The notes: a model not told the origin generated them from the sequence alone. A stretch of DNA of 45,274 bases from an uncultured Collinsella sp. (GCA_958427975.1 CAUAEH010000012.1:1-45274); one strand, 5' to 3'. Positions 32,080 to 41,337 are shown, counted from the stretch's first letter. A program made the numbers and translations.

Positions 32080-32751
32080 TTATGCCTCCTGTGCGGCCTC
32101 GTTGCCCAGCTTCTGCAGCAGCGCAACCTCGGCAGCGGGATCTTCGGACTTAAATACGGCGGAGCCGGCTACGAGCACGTTGGCGCCGGCCTTGACGACC
32201 TCGGCGATGTTCTTGGAAGAGATACCGCCATCGACCTCGATCAGCGGCGACACGCCGTGGCGCTCACACATGGCCGTAAGCTCGTGAAGCTTGGGCAGCG
32301 TGCCCGGGATAAAGCTCTGGCCGCCAAAGCCAGGGTTCACGCTCATCAGCAGCACCATATCGACAACGTCGATGATGCTTTCGAGTACGCACACGGGGGT
32401 GGCGGGGTTGAGCACCACGCCGGCCTTGACGCCGCGCTGCTGCAGATGCGTGAGCGTGCGGTGCAGGTGCGTGGAAGCCTCGTAGTGCACGGTGATCATG
32501 TCGGCACCGGCGTCGGCGTACCAATCGACCGTCTCGTCGGGGTTCGACACCATGAGGTGCGCGTCGACCGGTACATCGGTGGAGCGCTTGACGGCCTTAA
32601 GGATGTCAACACCAAAGGTCAGATTGCCGGTAAAGTGACCGTCCATAACGTCGAAGTGCACGTAGTCGGCACCGGCGATCTTGTGGAGTTCGCCCTTGAG
32701 GTTGGCCATGTCGGCCGAGAGGATGGATGGAGCGATTTTGATGGAACCCAT
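32080..32751 (-). CDS. rpe: Ribulose-phosphate 3-epimerase
   Basis: TIM-barrel enzyme of the pentose phosphate pathway interconverting ribulose-5-P and xylulose-5-P. N-terminus IKIAPSILSADMANL, DVMDGHF, MSVNPGFGGQSFIP and EVDGGIS carry the metal and catalytic residues. Length 223 is standard. The ATG follows an AAAGGC site by 7 bases. It sits between gpsA and the cysteine desulfurase in one operon; the spacing (6 and 18 bases) supports cotranscription. Confidence 0.97.
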   Translation of the reverse strand: MGSIKIAPSILSADMANLKGELHKIAGADYVHFDVMDGHFTGNLTFGVDILKAVKRSTDVPVDAHLMVSNPDETVDWYADAGADMITVHYEASTHLHRTLTHLQQRGVKAGVVLNPATPVCVLESIIDVVDMVLLMSVNPGFGGQSFIPGTLPKLHELTAMCERHGVSPLIEVDGGISSKNIAEVVKAGANVLVAGSAVFKSEDPAAEVALLQKLGNEAAQEA

Positions 32752-32769
32752 GGTAGTAGCCTTTCTGCG

Positions 32770-33777
32770 CTAGTCGGCAAGTCCGTAGAACTCTTGAGAG
32801 GGGACGCGGTCGGTAAGAATCTCGAGCGCCCTATCCAAAGTAACACCGTTGTAGAGCGTTTGCTCCACGGCAAAGGTGAGCGGAATGTCTACGCCCAGTG
32901 AACGGGCAAGCTCGCTGACGCTGCGGGCCGCGACGGCACCCTCGACCACCATATGCGTGCGCGCCTGGTACTCGTCGAGCGACACGCCATGAGCGAACTC
33001 GTAGCCAAAGGTGCGGTTGCGCGAATGCTCCGAAGTGCAGGTGGCGATAAGGTCGCCCATGCCGGCAAGTCCCATGCACGTTATGGCCTGACCGCCGCGG
33101 GCGTGTACCAGGCGGCTGATCTCGGCCAGCCCGCGCGTCATGATGAGGGCGAGCGTGTTATCGCCGGCACCCGAGCCGGCAGAGATGCCGCATACGATAG
33201 CAATGACGTTTTTCATGGCACCGCAGACCTCGACGCCCGTCATGTCCTGCGACAGGTAGATGCGGAAGGCCGTGGACAGGAGCAGGTCCTTAAAGGTCTC
33301 CCCTATCTGCGGATCTTTGCTGGCGATGACGGCGGCCGAAAGCCCGCCGCGGCAGATCTCCTCGGCATGATTGGGGCCCGAAAGCGCCGCCACGCGCCGC
33401 TCGTTGCCGATCTCGCTGGCAATGACCTCGCTCATGAGCAGGCCGGACTCGGGCTCGATGCCCTTGGTGAGGCACAGAACCGGCGTCTCGTCCGCGATGA
33501 ACGACGCCGCCTGGTGGCAGACGCCACGCAGGTGCGTCGAAGGCACGGCAAAGATGATGGCCTCGACGCCGTCGAGCGCCTGGGCCAAATCCGTCGTGGC
33601 GACAACGTTTTCCGGCAGCACGTAGTCCACCAGATAGCGGGGGTTGCGATGCTCGCCGTTAATGCCGGTGGCCGTCTGCTCGCTATGGGCCCACATGGTC
33701 ACGCGCTCGGCTCGCGCGGCGGCAAGGCCGGCGACGGCGGTTCCCCAGGAGCCGGAGCCAATCAGCGCAACATTCAT
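32770..33777 (-). CDS. gpsA: Glycerol-3-phosphate dehydrogenase (NAD(P)+)
   Basis: Makes glycerol-3-phosphate for phospholipids from dihydroxyacetone phosphate. Dinucleotide-binding GSGSWGTAVAG near residue 7, VLCLTKGIE, GPNHAEEI and AMKNVIAI give the catalytic Lys and Asn region. Length 335 is normal. The product feeds PlsY, the next gene upstream in the operon (10-base gap), so the two steps are encoded together with PlsC further upstream. ATG follows TAGGAGAG. Confidence 0.97.
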   Translation of the reverse strand: MNVALIGSGSWGTAVAGLAAARAERVTMWAHSEQTATGINGEHRNPRYLVDYVLPENVVATTDLAQALDGVEAIIFAVPSTHLRGVCHQAASFIADETPVLCLTKGIEPESGLLMSEVIASEIGNERRVAALSGPNHAEEICRGGLSAAVIASKDPQIGETFKDLLLSTAFRIYLSQDMTGVEVCGAMKNVIAIVCGISAGSGAGDNTLALIMTRGLAEISRLVHARGGQAITCMGLAGMGDLIATCTSEHSRNRTFGYEFAHGVSLDEYQARTHMVVEGAVAARSVSELARSLGVDIPLTFAVEQTLYNGVTLDRALEILTDRVPSQEFYGLAD

Positions 33778-33786
33778 GACTCTCTC

Positions 33787-34470
33787 CTACTTATCGTCGG
33801 GCTCGGTGACGCGTTTGGTAAACGAGAGCTTGGACTCCTTACCGGTCATGAGCTTTTTGATGTTCGCGCGATGGGCCCACACTACGGTGATGCCGATCAT
33901 TGCCATGCAAAACTTGAGGCCCAGGCTGCTGTACGGAAAGACCGCGCAGGCAGCGATGGGAAGGCCGATGGCCGCGGCAAGCGAGCCCACCGACACAAAC
34001 TTGGTGATGGCGACGGCCACGATAAACATGCCCAGCAACGAAAGTCCGATGGGCCAGTACCAGGCGAGAATAACGCCCAGGCCCACGGCGATACCCTTGC
34101 CGCCATGGAAGTTGAGGTAGGGCGAGAAGATGTGGCCCCACACCGCTGCCAGGCAGATGACGCCGAGCATCCAATCGCCGGCGGCACCGGGAGCCATAAT
34201 GCTCACAGGGAAGCCGTAGCCCACGCTCGCGATGAGTGGACGCGCGATAAGGACGCAGATGGCGCCCTTAAGGCAGTCGAGCAGTAGCGTGAGCGCGGCA
34301 ACCTTGGGGCCGGCTACGCGCAGGGCGTTGGTGGTGCCGATGTTGCCGGAGCCCGCCTTGCGAATGTCGGTGTGGTTGAACACACGGCCCAGGATCAGGC
34401 CAAACGGAATCGCTCCGATAAAGAACGAGACCACAGCGCAGATGGCGGTCAGCAGAATCGGATTAAGCAT
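33787..34470 (-). CDS. plsY: Acyl phosphate:glycerol-3-phosphate acyltransferase PlsY
   Basis: Integral membrane enzyme making lysophosphatidate from acyl-phosphate and glycerol-3-phosphate. The typical loops are present: SGNIGTTNALR, NFHGGKGIAVGLG and VVWAHRANIKKL. About seven helices in 227 residues. ATG at 34470 (AAGGAGC 8 bases upstream) is preferred over an open extension to 34569, which lies in der. The start overlaps the der stop by 8 bases. No PlsX in the window; acyl-phosphate must come from elsewhere. Confidence 0.95.
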   Translation of the reverse strand: MLNPILLTAICAVVSFFIGAIPFGLILGRVFNHTDIRKAGSGNIGTTNALRVAGPKVAALTLLLDCLKGAICVLIARPLIASVGYGFPVSIMAPGAAGDWMLGVICLAAVWGHIFSPYLNFHGGKGIAVGLGVILAWYWPIGLSLLGMFIVAVAITKFVSVGSLAAAIGLPIAACAVFPYSSLGLKFCMAMIGITVVWAHRANIKKLMTGKESKLSFTKRVTEPDDK

Positions 34471-35797
34471 CCTTTTGCTCCTTCTTCCTAAAGAAGAGTC
34501 GAATGGGCGTGCCAGCAAAATCGAACGTGGAGCGCATGCGGTTCTCCACGTAGCGCTGGTAGGTGTCATTGACCAGGTCGCTGTGGTTGACGAAGAACGT
34601 GAACGTCGGCGGATTGACGCCCGTCTGGGTCACGTAGTGCATGCGCAGGCGGCGCTTGCCGTCTACCACGGTGTGGCCGAACTCGCGCAGGTCGGTGAGG
34701 AACGTGTTGAGGCGCGAGGTGCTGATCTTTTGCGAGCGCGTCTTCTCGGCGGCGTCGACCATGCCCCAGATCTTCTCGATGCTGCGGCCAGTCAGGGCAG
34801 AGATGCGCAGGTACTGGGCCCAGGGAGCCATGACGCCCAGACGGCGGTCAATGGTCTCCATACAGGCCTCGCGCTTGCGGTCATCGTCGAGCAGGTCCCA
34901 CTTGTTGAGCAGCACCACGATGGCGCAGCCGCGCTCGATGGCCAAGCCCATGACCTTCTGGTCCTGCTCGGTGACGCCCACGGAGGCGTCGACGACGAGC
35001 AGCGCCACGTCGGCGCGGTCGATGGCGCGCAGGCCGCGGACCATGGAGTAGTACTCGATGTTCTCGTACACGGTGCTCTTCTTGCGAATGCCCGCGGTGT
35101 CGACCATGCGGTAATGCTTGCCGTTGCGCTCCACGACCGTATCGATGGCGTCGCGCGTCGTGCCGGCGATGTTGGACACGATGGAGCGGTCGGCACCCAG
35201 GATGCGGTTGAACAGCGAGGACTTACCGGCGTTAGGGCGGCCGATGATGGCGACGTTCAGCGCGTCGGGGAACTCATCGGCGACCTCGTCCTCCTCCTCG
35301 GGAAGTAGGGCGACGATGTCGTCGAGCAGGTCGCCCGTGCCATGGCCGTGAAGGGCCGAGAGCGGCGTGGGCTCACCGATGCCGAGCGAATAGAACTCCC
35401 AGATGCTGTCGTTCTCGCGATCGGGGTTGTCGAGCTTGTTCACCAGCAGAAAGACCGGCTTGTCGCAGCGCTTGAGCATGCGGGCGACCGACTCGTCCTC
35501 CTCGGTGACGCCGGTGCGGCCGTCGACCACAAACAGGATGACGGCGGCTTCCTCGGCGGCGGCGAGGGCCTGGTCGCGAATGGACGTGGCGAAGACGTCA
35601 TCGCTCTTGAGCGGTTCGATGCCGCCCGTGTCGACGATGGTGAACTCGCGGCCGTTCCAATCGGCCGTGTGGTACGAGCGGTCGCGCGTGACGCCGCGGG
35701 ACTCGTGGACGATGGCGTCCGAGGTCTGGGCCAGGCGGTTAACGAGCGTGGACTTGCCCACGTTGGGGCGTCCGACGACGGCGACGATAGGTTTCAT
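34463..35797 (-). CDS. der: Ribosome-assembly GTPase Der (EngA)
   Basis: Tandem-GTPase needed for large subunit assembly. First G domain: GRPNVGKST near residue 9, DTGGIE, NKLDNP. Second: GRPNAGKSSL, DTAGIRKKS and NKWDLLD. A C-terminal KH-like domain ends with FTFFVNHSDLVNDTYQRYVENRMR. Length 444 is normal. ATG at 35797 follows AGGAGTGCAG; longer starts reach into untranslated space between genes and are rejected. Overlaps plsY by 8 bases. Confidence 0.97.
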   Translation of the reverse strand: MKPIVAVVGRPNVGKSTLVNRLAQTSDAIVHESRGVTRDRSYHTADWNGREFTIVDTGGIEPLKSDDVFATSIRDQALAAAEEAAVILFVVDGRTGVTEEDESVARMLKRCDKPVFLLVNKLDNPDRENDSIWEFYSLGIGEPTPLSALHGHGTGDLLDDIVALLPEEEDEVADEFPDALNVAIIGRPNAGKSSLFNRILGADRSIVSNIAGTTRDAIDTVVERNGKHYRMVDTAGIRKKSTVYENIEYYSMVRGLRAIDRADVALLVVDASVGVTEQDQKVMGLAIERGCAIVVLLNKWDLLDDDRKREACMETIDRRLGVMAPWAQYLRISALTGRSIEKIWGMVDAAEKTRSQKISTSRLNTFLTDLREFGHTVVDGKRRLRMHYVTQTGVNPPTFTFFVNHSDLVNDTYQRYVENRMRSTFDFAGTPIRLFFRKKEQKDA

Positions 35798-35807
35798 CTG
35801 CACTCCT

Positions 35808-37250
35808 TTAATGGGTAGGGTCAGTGGAAATGTTAGAGTCCGCGGGCACAATGCCAAGGATGTGCTCCAGGGTATTGAGCAGCTCATGCGGCATGGTCGA
35901 CACCACATGAACCTCGGCGCCGCGACTGGTAAGGCTTGCGAGTAAATCGTCACAATGATACTCGTCAAGCGTCATGCCGTCAGCGTTGAACATGAGCTTA
36001 GGCACAAAGAGCATAACCCCCGAGAGGTCCTGCGGCAGCTGCTCCAGAATGTCACACGCGACGATGAGGCCGGTCACGTCCACGTTGCCGCCAAAGTAGC
36101 GGTTCTTGATGGCCGTGACAGTGCCGGCGAGTCCCTGCGGCGATTCCACGAAACGTGCCACGGTGTCGCGTGCGCTGGCGCCCGAGAGGCACAGCAGGTG
36201 CTGGCTGCGAGCGGCGATGGCCTCGCGGACGCGGGCCAGTCGCTCGGCATCGGCGGCAAGCACATCGTCCGTCTCGTCTAGGTATGAGCGGATCATGCCG
36301 ATACCGTCGTAGTACTGCGGATAGCCGTCGTAAAAGTCCGCCTCGGGCGGCTCGATGCCGGCGTCCAGGTAGAACTCGTCGCTCATCTGGAAGGTGTGGC
36401 GGCCAAAACGCTCGAAGGCGCGGTCCTGGTAGGGACGGATCATGGCAATGGTCTCGCGCGCTAGCTCGGGCTTGTCGCTGTAGGACCAGCTAAAACGGTT
36501 CTGGTGCTTGGTAAAACCGAGCGGCACAATGCCCAGGCTCGTGATCTGCTCGTGCTCCTCGCAAAAGCGCAGAGTCTTTTCTAGCTCCTCGCCGTCGTTC
36601 ATGCCGGGGCACAACACGATCTGCGCGTGAATCTCTATGCCGGCGGCCATGATGGCCTCGAGTACGTCCATGCCGCGCTGGGCGTTGCGGCCCATCATAC
36701 GACGGCGGACGTCGGGGCTCACGGCATGGACCGACACGTTCATAGGGCTCATGTTGCGTTGGATGACGTTTTGCACGTCCTCGTCGGTGAGGTTCGTGAG
36801 CGTGACGAAGTTGCCCTGCAAAAAGCTCAGGCGGTAGTCGTCGTCGCGAATATAGAGCGTGGAGCGGCCGCCCTTGGGCAACATGGTCATAAAGCAGAAC
36901 ACGCAGGCGTTTACGCAGGTACGCATGCCGTCGAAGATGGGGCCATCGAACTCCAAACCCCAGTCCTCGCCCGGGAAGCGGTCGAGCTCGACGGGGGTGA
37001 CGGTGCCGTCGCGCGGGTCGAATACCTCCAGCTCGACGGTGTCGTCGTCTGCCTCCCAGAGCCACACGATCATGTCGGTGAGCTGCTCGCCGTTGACCGT
37101 GAGCACGCGCATGCCCGGCTCGATACCCACATCCCATGCGGGCGATTCGGGACGCACGTTCTTTACGAGCGCGCCCTCACCCGGCTCGGGGTCGCGGCTG
37201 CGCCCGTAATCGGCCACCTCGGCGGCGTATGCGGGTACGGTCTGGTCCAT
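35808..37250 (-). CDS. DUF512 protein with PDZ and radical-SAM-like domains
   Basis: A 480-residue protein of the DUF512 family. A PDZ domain (~25-95; VKNVRPESPAWDVGIEPGM) is followed by a radical-SAM-like core with three cysteines in CVNACVFC (CxxxCxxC), then a DUF512 C-terminal half. No catalysed reaction is known. The family often lies beside der, which holds here (10-base gap). It overlaps no gene, starting 2 bases after the ispH stop. ATG 37250 is chosen since the upstream extension lies in ispH. Radical chemistry or Fe-S binding is inferred from the cysteine spacing. Confidence 0.88.
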   Translation of the reverse strand: MDQTVPAYAAEVADYGRSRDPEPGEGALVKNVRPESPAWDVGIEPGMRVLTVNGEQLTDMIVWLWEADDDTVELEVFDPRDGTVTPVELDRFPGEDWGLEFDGPIFDGMRTCVNACVFCFMTMLPKGGRSTLYIRDDDYRLSFLQGNFVTLTNLTDEDVQNVIQRNMSPMNVSVHAVSPDVRRRMMGRNAQRGMDVLEAIMAAGIEIHAQIVLCPGMNDGEELEKTLRFCEEHEQITSLGIVPLGFTKHQNRFSWSYSDKPELARETIAMIRPYQDRAFERFGRHTFQMSDEFYLDAGIEPPEADFYDGYPQYYDGIGMIRSYLDETDDVLAADAERLARVREAIAARSQHLLCLSGASARDTVARFVESPQGLAGTVTAIKNRYFGGNVDVTGLIVACDILEQLPQDLSGVMLFVPKLMFNADGMTLDEYHCDDLLASLTSRGAEVHVVSTMPHELLNTLEHILGIVPADSNISTDPTH

Positions 37251-37252
37251 GG

Positions 37253-38152
37253 TTAGCGGTAAAGCTCCTTGATGCGCTCGACGGCGCGCTCGATGTGTTC
37301 TTGCGGGGTGGAGGCTCCGGCGGTGATGCCGATGTGGTGAGCGTCGGTAAACCACGCGTCCTGGAGCTCGGAAGCTTCCTCGATATGATGCGTGTGCTCG
37401 CAGGCGTCTGCGCAAATTTGAGCCAGGCGGCGGGTGTTGCCCGAGTTCTTGCCGCCTACGACGACCATGCAGTCGCAGCGGTTGGCAAGTGTGGCTGCTG
37501 CCTGTTGACGCTCGCTCGTGGCGGCGCAGATGGTGTTGATCACGCGCAGCTCCTGCACGCGCGGGGTGATGGCAGCCACGACCTCGGCGAGGTTCTGCGC
37601 GGTCTGGGTGGTCTGCACGACGAGGCCTACCTTGCCCTTGAACGGCAGCGCGTCCGCATCAGCGGCGCAACTCACGACCTGCGCATCGTCGCCGGCGTGA
37701 CCCAGAATGCCCTCGACCTCGGGATGCCCCGGCTCACCCACGACCACCACGTGGTAGCCCTCGCGCACCAGGCGCTCGGCTGCCACGTGAACCTTCTTGA
37801 CGTAAGGGCAGGTGGCGTCGATGACGTTAAGGCCACGCTCGCGAGCGGCATCGATGACCTGCGGCACCACACCGTGGGCGCGGATGATCACGGTGCCGGT
37901 TGCGGCATTATCCAGGTTCTCGGCCAAGCCAACGCCTGCCTCAGCGAGCTCGCGTACCACGATGGGGTTATGAATGAGCGGACCCAAGGTATGGACCTGA
38001 GTGCTCTCCCCTGCCTGCGGGGCGGCGGCTAGCGCCATATCGAGCGCACGCTGTACGCCGTAGCAAGTACCGGCGTGGGCGGCGATCTCGATGGTAGGCG
38101 CGGTTGCCTGGTCGGACGCAGTCGCGGCGGTGTTCGTCACATTCTCGCTCAT
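37253..38152 (-). CDS. ispH: 4-hydroxy-3-methylbut-2-enyl diphosphate reductase IspH
   Basis: Last enzyme of the MEP isoprenoid pathway; it gives IPP and DMAPP and carries a [4Fe-4S] cluster. Cluster cysteines are C30 (GTCYGVQRA), the Cys in DATCPYVKK and the Cys in INTICAATSERQ. HGVVP and EGILGH-type segments supply substrate histidines and the catalytic Glu. Length is 299. The ATG at 38152 lies 2 bases after the plsC stop; a GTG at 38182 would overlap plsC. DMAPP is used by MiaA in this window. Confidence 0.95.
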   Translation of the reverse strand: MSENVTNTAATASDQATAPTIEIAAHAGTCYGVQRALDMALAAAPQAGESTQVHTLGPLIHNPIVVRELAEAGVGLAENLDNAATGTVIIRAHGVVPQVIDAARERGLNVIDATCPYVKKVHVAAERLVREGYHVVVVGEPGHPEVEGILGHAGDDAQVVSCAADADALPFKGKVGLVVQTTQTAQNLAEVVAAITPRVQELRVINTICAATSERQQAAATLANRCDCMVVVGGKNSGNTRRLAQICADACEHTHHIEEASELQDAWFTDAHHIGITAGASTPQEHIERAVERIKELYR

Positions 38153-38154
38153 GG

Positions 38155-38883
38155 CTAGAACCTGCCCGGATGCTCGGCGCACAGCTCGTCTCGCATAGCG
38201 TAGACGCGGTTCATGGCCTCGGACTCAAACCATTCCAGGCGCTCCGTGCGTTTAAGCCCGGCCGGTGCGTCGGAAAGCGAGACGGCCTTGCCGGCGCGGA
38301 TCCAGCACTTCTTGGGGCGCATGAGCTTTTTGCCCGCAGGCGTAATATCGGACCAGCCGCAGATGGCGAGCGGGTTGACGGGCGCCTTGCCCATCTGGGC
38401 GATGAGCGCAAAGCCGCCGTGGACCTCGGGCTTGATATCGCGCGAGCGGATGCGCGTGCCCTCGGGGAAAATCAGGACGTCCTCGCCTCGCTGCAGCGCA
38501 TGCTGGGCGGCGCGCAGGCACTTCATATCGGCAGTACCACGCTCCACGGGGATGCCGCCAACGCGGCTGAAGGCCCAGCGCACAATCTTGCTCTTGGCGA
38601 ACTCGGACTTAAAGATGGGACGAATGCGGCGCCCCCCAAAGAACAGCGCCGTCTCCACGGCCAAGAGCTCGGCCATCGAGGTGTGGTTGCAGATGACCAC
38701 GCTGCCGCGGCCTTCTTGGCGCTCAAACAGCAGGTCGGCATCCTCGACCTTCCAGCGCCACATGAGCTTGGAGAAGGCCCAAAGGATGGCCATAACCACG
38801 ACGACAGTGCCGCGGATGAGCGCCGGGAACTCGGCGTAGGGGGCGTTGTAATAGTCCTCGGGCGTCTGCTTAAACAGGCGCAT
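38155..38883 (-). CDS. plsC: 1-acyl-sn-glycerol-3-phosphate acyltransferase (PlsC family)
   Basis: A 242-residue membrane-associated acyltransferase that converts lysophosphatidate to phosphatidate. A hydrophobic helix at ~23-38 anchors it. The catalytic HX4D motif reads NHTSMAE, so the aspartate is replaced by Glu72 (H67-X4-E72). The second block FPEGTRIRS is intact, and GGIPVERG follows the third. Start preceded by an AAAGGAGGT site. It lies 3 bases after cmk and 2 before ispH. The Glu may alter activity or substrate but is conservative; a related acyltransferase such as one acting on glycolipid or other acceptors cannot be ruled out. Confidence 0.88.
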   Translation of the reverse strand: MRLFKQTPEDYYNAPYAEFPALIRGTVVVVMAILWAFSKLMWRWKVEDADLLFERQEGRGSVVICNHTSMAELLAVETALFFGGRRIRPIFKSEFAKSKIVRWAFSRVGGIPVERGTADMKCLRAAQHALQRGEDVLIFPEGTRIRSRDIKPEVHGGFALIAQMGKAPVNPLAICGWSDITPAGKKLMRPKKCWIRAGKAVSLSDAPAGLKRTERLEWFESEAMNRVYAMRDELCAEHPGRF

Positions 38884-38886
38884 GGG

Positions 38887-39573
38887 CTACCTCCTTTGGT
38901 TGATGAGGTCCTCGATTATCGAGACGACCTCGTCGATGGTGTGGGCGGTGGAGTCGACGTGTACGGCGTCCTCGGCGGGCACGAGCGGGGCGACCTCGCG
39001 ACTGCTGTCGAGCTTGTCGCGCTGCTTAAGGGCGTCGAGCGTCTCGTCGACTTCGGCTTCGAGTTGCGCGGACGTGAGCGGCTGGGCGTAGTTTTGGTGA
39101 CGCTGCAGCACGCGGCGGCGGGCGCGCTCGCGCGGGTCGGCGGTCAGGAAGACCTTGACTTGCGCGTTGGGGAACACGACGGTTCCGATGTCGCGACCCT
39201 CGGCGACGATATCGCGGTCCTCGGCGGCGCGGCGCTGGTGGATGAGCATGGCGGCGCGCACGGCCGGATAGGCCGAGACCTTGGACACGTTGGCGTCGAC
39301 CTGCGGGGTGCGGATGGCGGCCGAAGCGTCCTGGCCGTCAATGGTCAGGCGCGTGTCCTCGCCGGTGCCGTTGGTAAAGCGGATCTCGATCTGCTCGGCG
39401 AGGGCGTCGATGGCCGCCTCGTCGTCCAGATCGATGCCGCGGTCGAGCGCGGCGAAGGTGACGGCGCGGTACATGGCACCCGTGTCGAGCTTGTTAAAGC
39501 CCAGCTGGCGGGCGATCTCCTTGGCGATGGTGGACTTGCCGGAACCGGCGGGGCCGTCGATGGCGACGATCAT
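38887..39573 (-). CDS. cmk: Cytidylate kinase
   Basis: Phosphorylates CMP and dCMP. The P-loop GPAGSGKSTIAK is at residues 7-18; DTGAMYRAVT, AEGRDIGTVVFP and the LID-like RRRVLQRHQ complete the fold. Length 228 is standard. Often found between rluB and der or plsC in actinobacteria and firmicutes, as here. The ATG follows AAAGGAAG. Spacing of 3 bases to plsC and 66 from rluB. Confidence 0.97.
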   Translation of the reverse strand: MIVAIDGPAGSGKSTIAKEIARQLGFNKLDTGAMYRAVTFAALDRGIDLDDEAAIDALAEQIEIRFTNGTGEDTRLTIDGQDASAAIRTPQVDANVSKVSAYPAVRAAMLIHQRRAAEDRDIVAEGRDIGTVVFPNAQVKVFLTADPRERARRRVLQRHQNYAQPLTSAQLEAEVDETLDALKQRDKLDSSREVAPLVPAEDAVHVDSTAHTIDEVVSIIEDLINQRR

Positions 39574-39639
39574 GCAATGCTTCCTTTCGATGGTTGACGT
39601 GCTGGTATGGTTCGCGGGCGTTGGGGCGCGGCGGGTTGC

Positions 39640-40566
39640 CTAGCCCGTGTAGCGCTCGCGGAAGGTGTTGCGCTTGGGTGCGGAGCCGTGGCTGCCGTGG
39701 TGACGCGTGCGGCTGGCGGGCGTGTCTTGGGGCTTGCCGCCGCGTATGGCGCTTGCCTGCTTGGGCGGGATGCCGCCGCTTTTTAGGATCTGCACCTCGC
39801 GGTCGGTGAGCTCGCGCCACGAGCCCTTGGCCACGCCCTCGAGCTCCAGGCCGGCAAAGTTGCAGCGATGCAGACGGATTACCGGATGGTGAATCTTGCT
39901 CAGCATGCGCTTGACCTGGTTCTTGCGGCCCTCGCGGATGATGACCTCCACGGCGGTGGTGCCGGGCTTAACACCTTGCGGAGCCACGGCCTCGGCCTCG
40001 CGCGCGGTAATAACACGGCAAATTGCCGGCTGGCACAGGCCGTCGTCGAGCTCGATGCCGCGACGCAGCGGTTCCAAGTCGCGATCGGTCAGTTGCCCGT
40101 CCACGAGTGCCTGGTAGGTCTTGTAAACGTGCTTGCTGGGGTGCAGCAGATCCTGTGACAGGTCACCGTCGGTGGTAAAGAGCAAAAGGCCCGTGGTGTC
40201 GCGGTCCAGGCGACCCACCGGGAAAAGTCCCGGAAAGCGTTCGCGGGGGACCAGGTCGGCTACGCAAGGGCGCTCCTGCGGGTCGCTCATGGTGGTGAGG
40301 TAGCCGGTCGGCTTGTAGAGCATCAAGTACACGGCACCCTGGTTGAGCTTGACGGGCATGCCGTCGACCTCGATCTGGTCGCGGTTGACGTCGACCTTGG
40401 TGCCCAGTTCGGTCGCGACCTCGCCGTTGACGGTCACGCGACCGGCGGTCATCAGGTCCTCCGAGCCGCGGCGGCTCGCCACGCCCGCGCGCGCCAAAAA
40501 GCGCTGCAGGCGCATGGTGTGCGGATAGACGGGCTGGGCGTCGGTTGCGGGTGCTGCGTTGCTCAT
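39640..40566 (-). CDS. rluB: Ribosomal large subunit pseudouridine synthase RluB-like
   Basis: Pseudouridine synthase of the RsuA/RluB group, probably acting on 23S rRNA. The N-terminal S4 domain has RLQRFLARAGVASRRGSEDL; the catalytic motif FPVGRLDRDTTGLLLFT carries the active Asp. The C-terminus (~260-308) is a basic, disordered tail. Length 308. The ATG at 40566 follows GGGGAG; a longer frame to 40680 would overlap scpB. It lies 22 bases after scpB, a common actinobacterial and firmicute arrangement scpA-scpB-rluB. Confidence 0.94.
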   Translation of the reverse strand: MSNAAPATDAQPVYPHTMRLQRFLARAGVASRRGSEDLMTAGRVTVNGEVATELGTKVDVNRDQIEVDGMPVKLNQGAVYLMLYKPTGYLTTMSDPQERPCVADLVPRERFPGLFPVGRLDRDTTGLLLFTTDGDLSQDLLHPSKHVYKTYQALVDGQLTDRDLEPLRRGIELDDGLCQPAICRVITAREAEAVAPQGVKPGTTAVEVIIREGRKNQVKRMLSKIHHPVIRLHRCNFAGLELEGVAKGSWRELTDREVQILKSGGIPPKQASAIRGGKPQDTPASRTRHHGSHGSAPKRNTFRERYTG

Positions 40567-40588
40567 GGCACGCGTCTCCCCTACTTCG

Positions 40589-41326
40589 TTAGTCCTCGTC
40601 ATGCAAATCCTCCGAGGTCTCGTCGACGACCAGAGTCTCCAAGTCCTCGACTGCCTCAACATCTTCAACATCTTCAACATCGGTATCGAGTAGTTCGCGC
40701 TCTTCGTCTAGGTCCTCGGCCTGCTCCTCGAGCGTGGACTGAATGCTGCGGCCGCTCAGGCGCTCGCGGATAAACTGACGCGACTGCTCGTCGGGGGCAA
40801 ACTGCTCCAGATCGGGCAGGTCGCGGGTGGAGCGCAGGCCGAACTTTTCCAAGAAGGCGTTGGTCGTGCCGTAGATGATGGCTTGACCGCGCTGGGGATC
40901 GCGGCCGAGCTCGCGCACCAGGCCCTTGTCCACAAGCGACGCGATGACGCCGTCGGAGTTGACGCCGCGGATGCCCTTGACCACCTCGCGCGTCACAGGC
41001 TGGTGGTAGGCGATGACGGCCAGTGTTTCGAGCGCCGCCTGCGATAGCTTTTGCGTGTCCCAGCTCAACACATAGGCCTCGACCACGTCGTGGTAGGCGG
41101 GGTGCGTAAACAGGCGCCAGCCGCCGGCGACCTCGCGCAGCTGAAAGCCACGGTTGGCCTCCTCGTACTCAACCTTGAGCTCGGCGAGCAGCGACGCGCA
41201 CTCGCCGGGGGCGATATCCACTGCGCCGGCCAGCGCGGGCGCACTCACCGGGTCGCTCGATACTAGCAGCAGCGCCTCGAGGGCGCCTTTTAGGCTGTTT
41301 GCCTCCAGCGTGGAAAGGGTTGACAT
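40589..41326 (-). CDS. scpB: Segregation and condensation protein ScpB
   Basis: Kleisin-partner protein of the SMC condensin. The tandem winged-helix domains are seen in LEALLLVSSDPVSAPAL and in LAVIAYHQPVTREVVKGIRGVN with the conserved KGIRGVNSDG. The C-terminal ~50 residues form an acidic repeat tail (DVEDVEDVEAVED). Length is 245. The ATG lies 11 bases after the scpA stop, with AATAGGAGC upstream. The acidic tail is longer than the usual. Confidence 0.96.
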   Translation of the reverse strand: MSTLSTLEANSLKGALEALLLVSSDPVSAPALAGAVDIAPGECASLLAELKVEYEEANRGFQLREVAGGWRLFTHPAYHDVVEAYVLSWDTQKLSQAALETLAVIAYHQPVTREVVKGIRGVNSDGVIASLVDKGLVRELGRDPQRGQAIIYGTTNAFLEKFGLRSTRDLPDLEQFAPDEQSRQFIRERLSGRSIQSTLEEQAEDLDEERELLDTDVEDVEDVEAVEDLETLVVDETSEDLHDED

Positions 41327-41337
41327 GGTTGCGGCTC

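Noticed and set aside
32953..34287. Long + strand open frame opposite gpsA and plsY
   Set aside because: Both - strand genes have full family motifs; the + frame is a codon-bias shadow.
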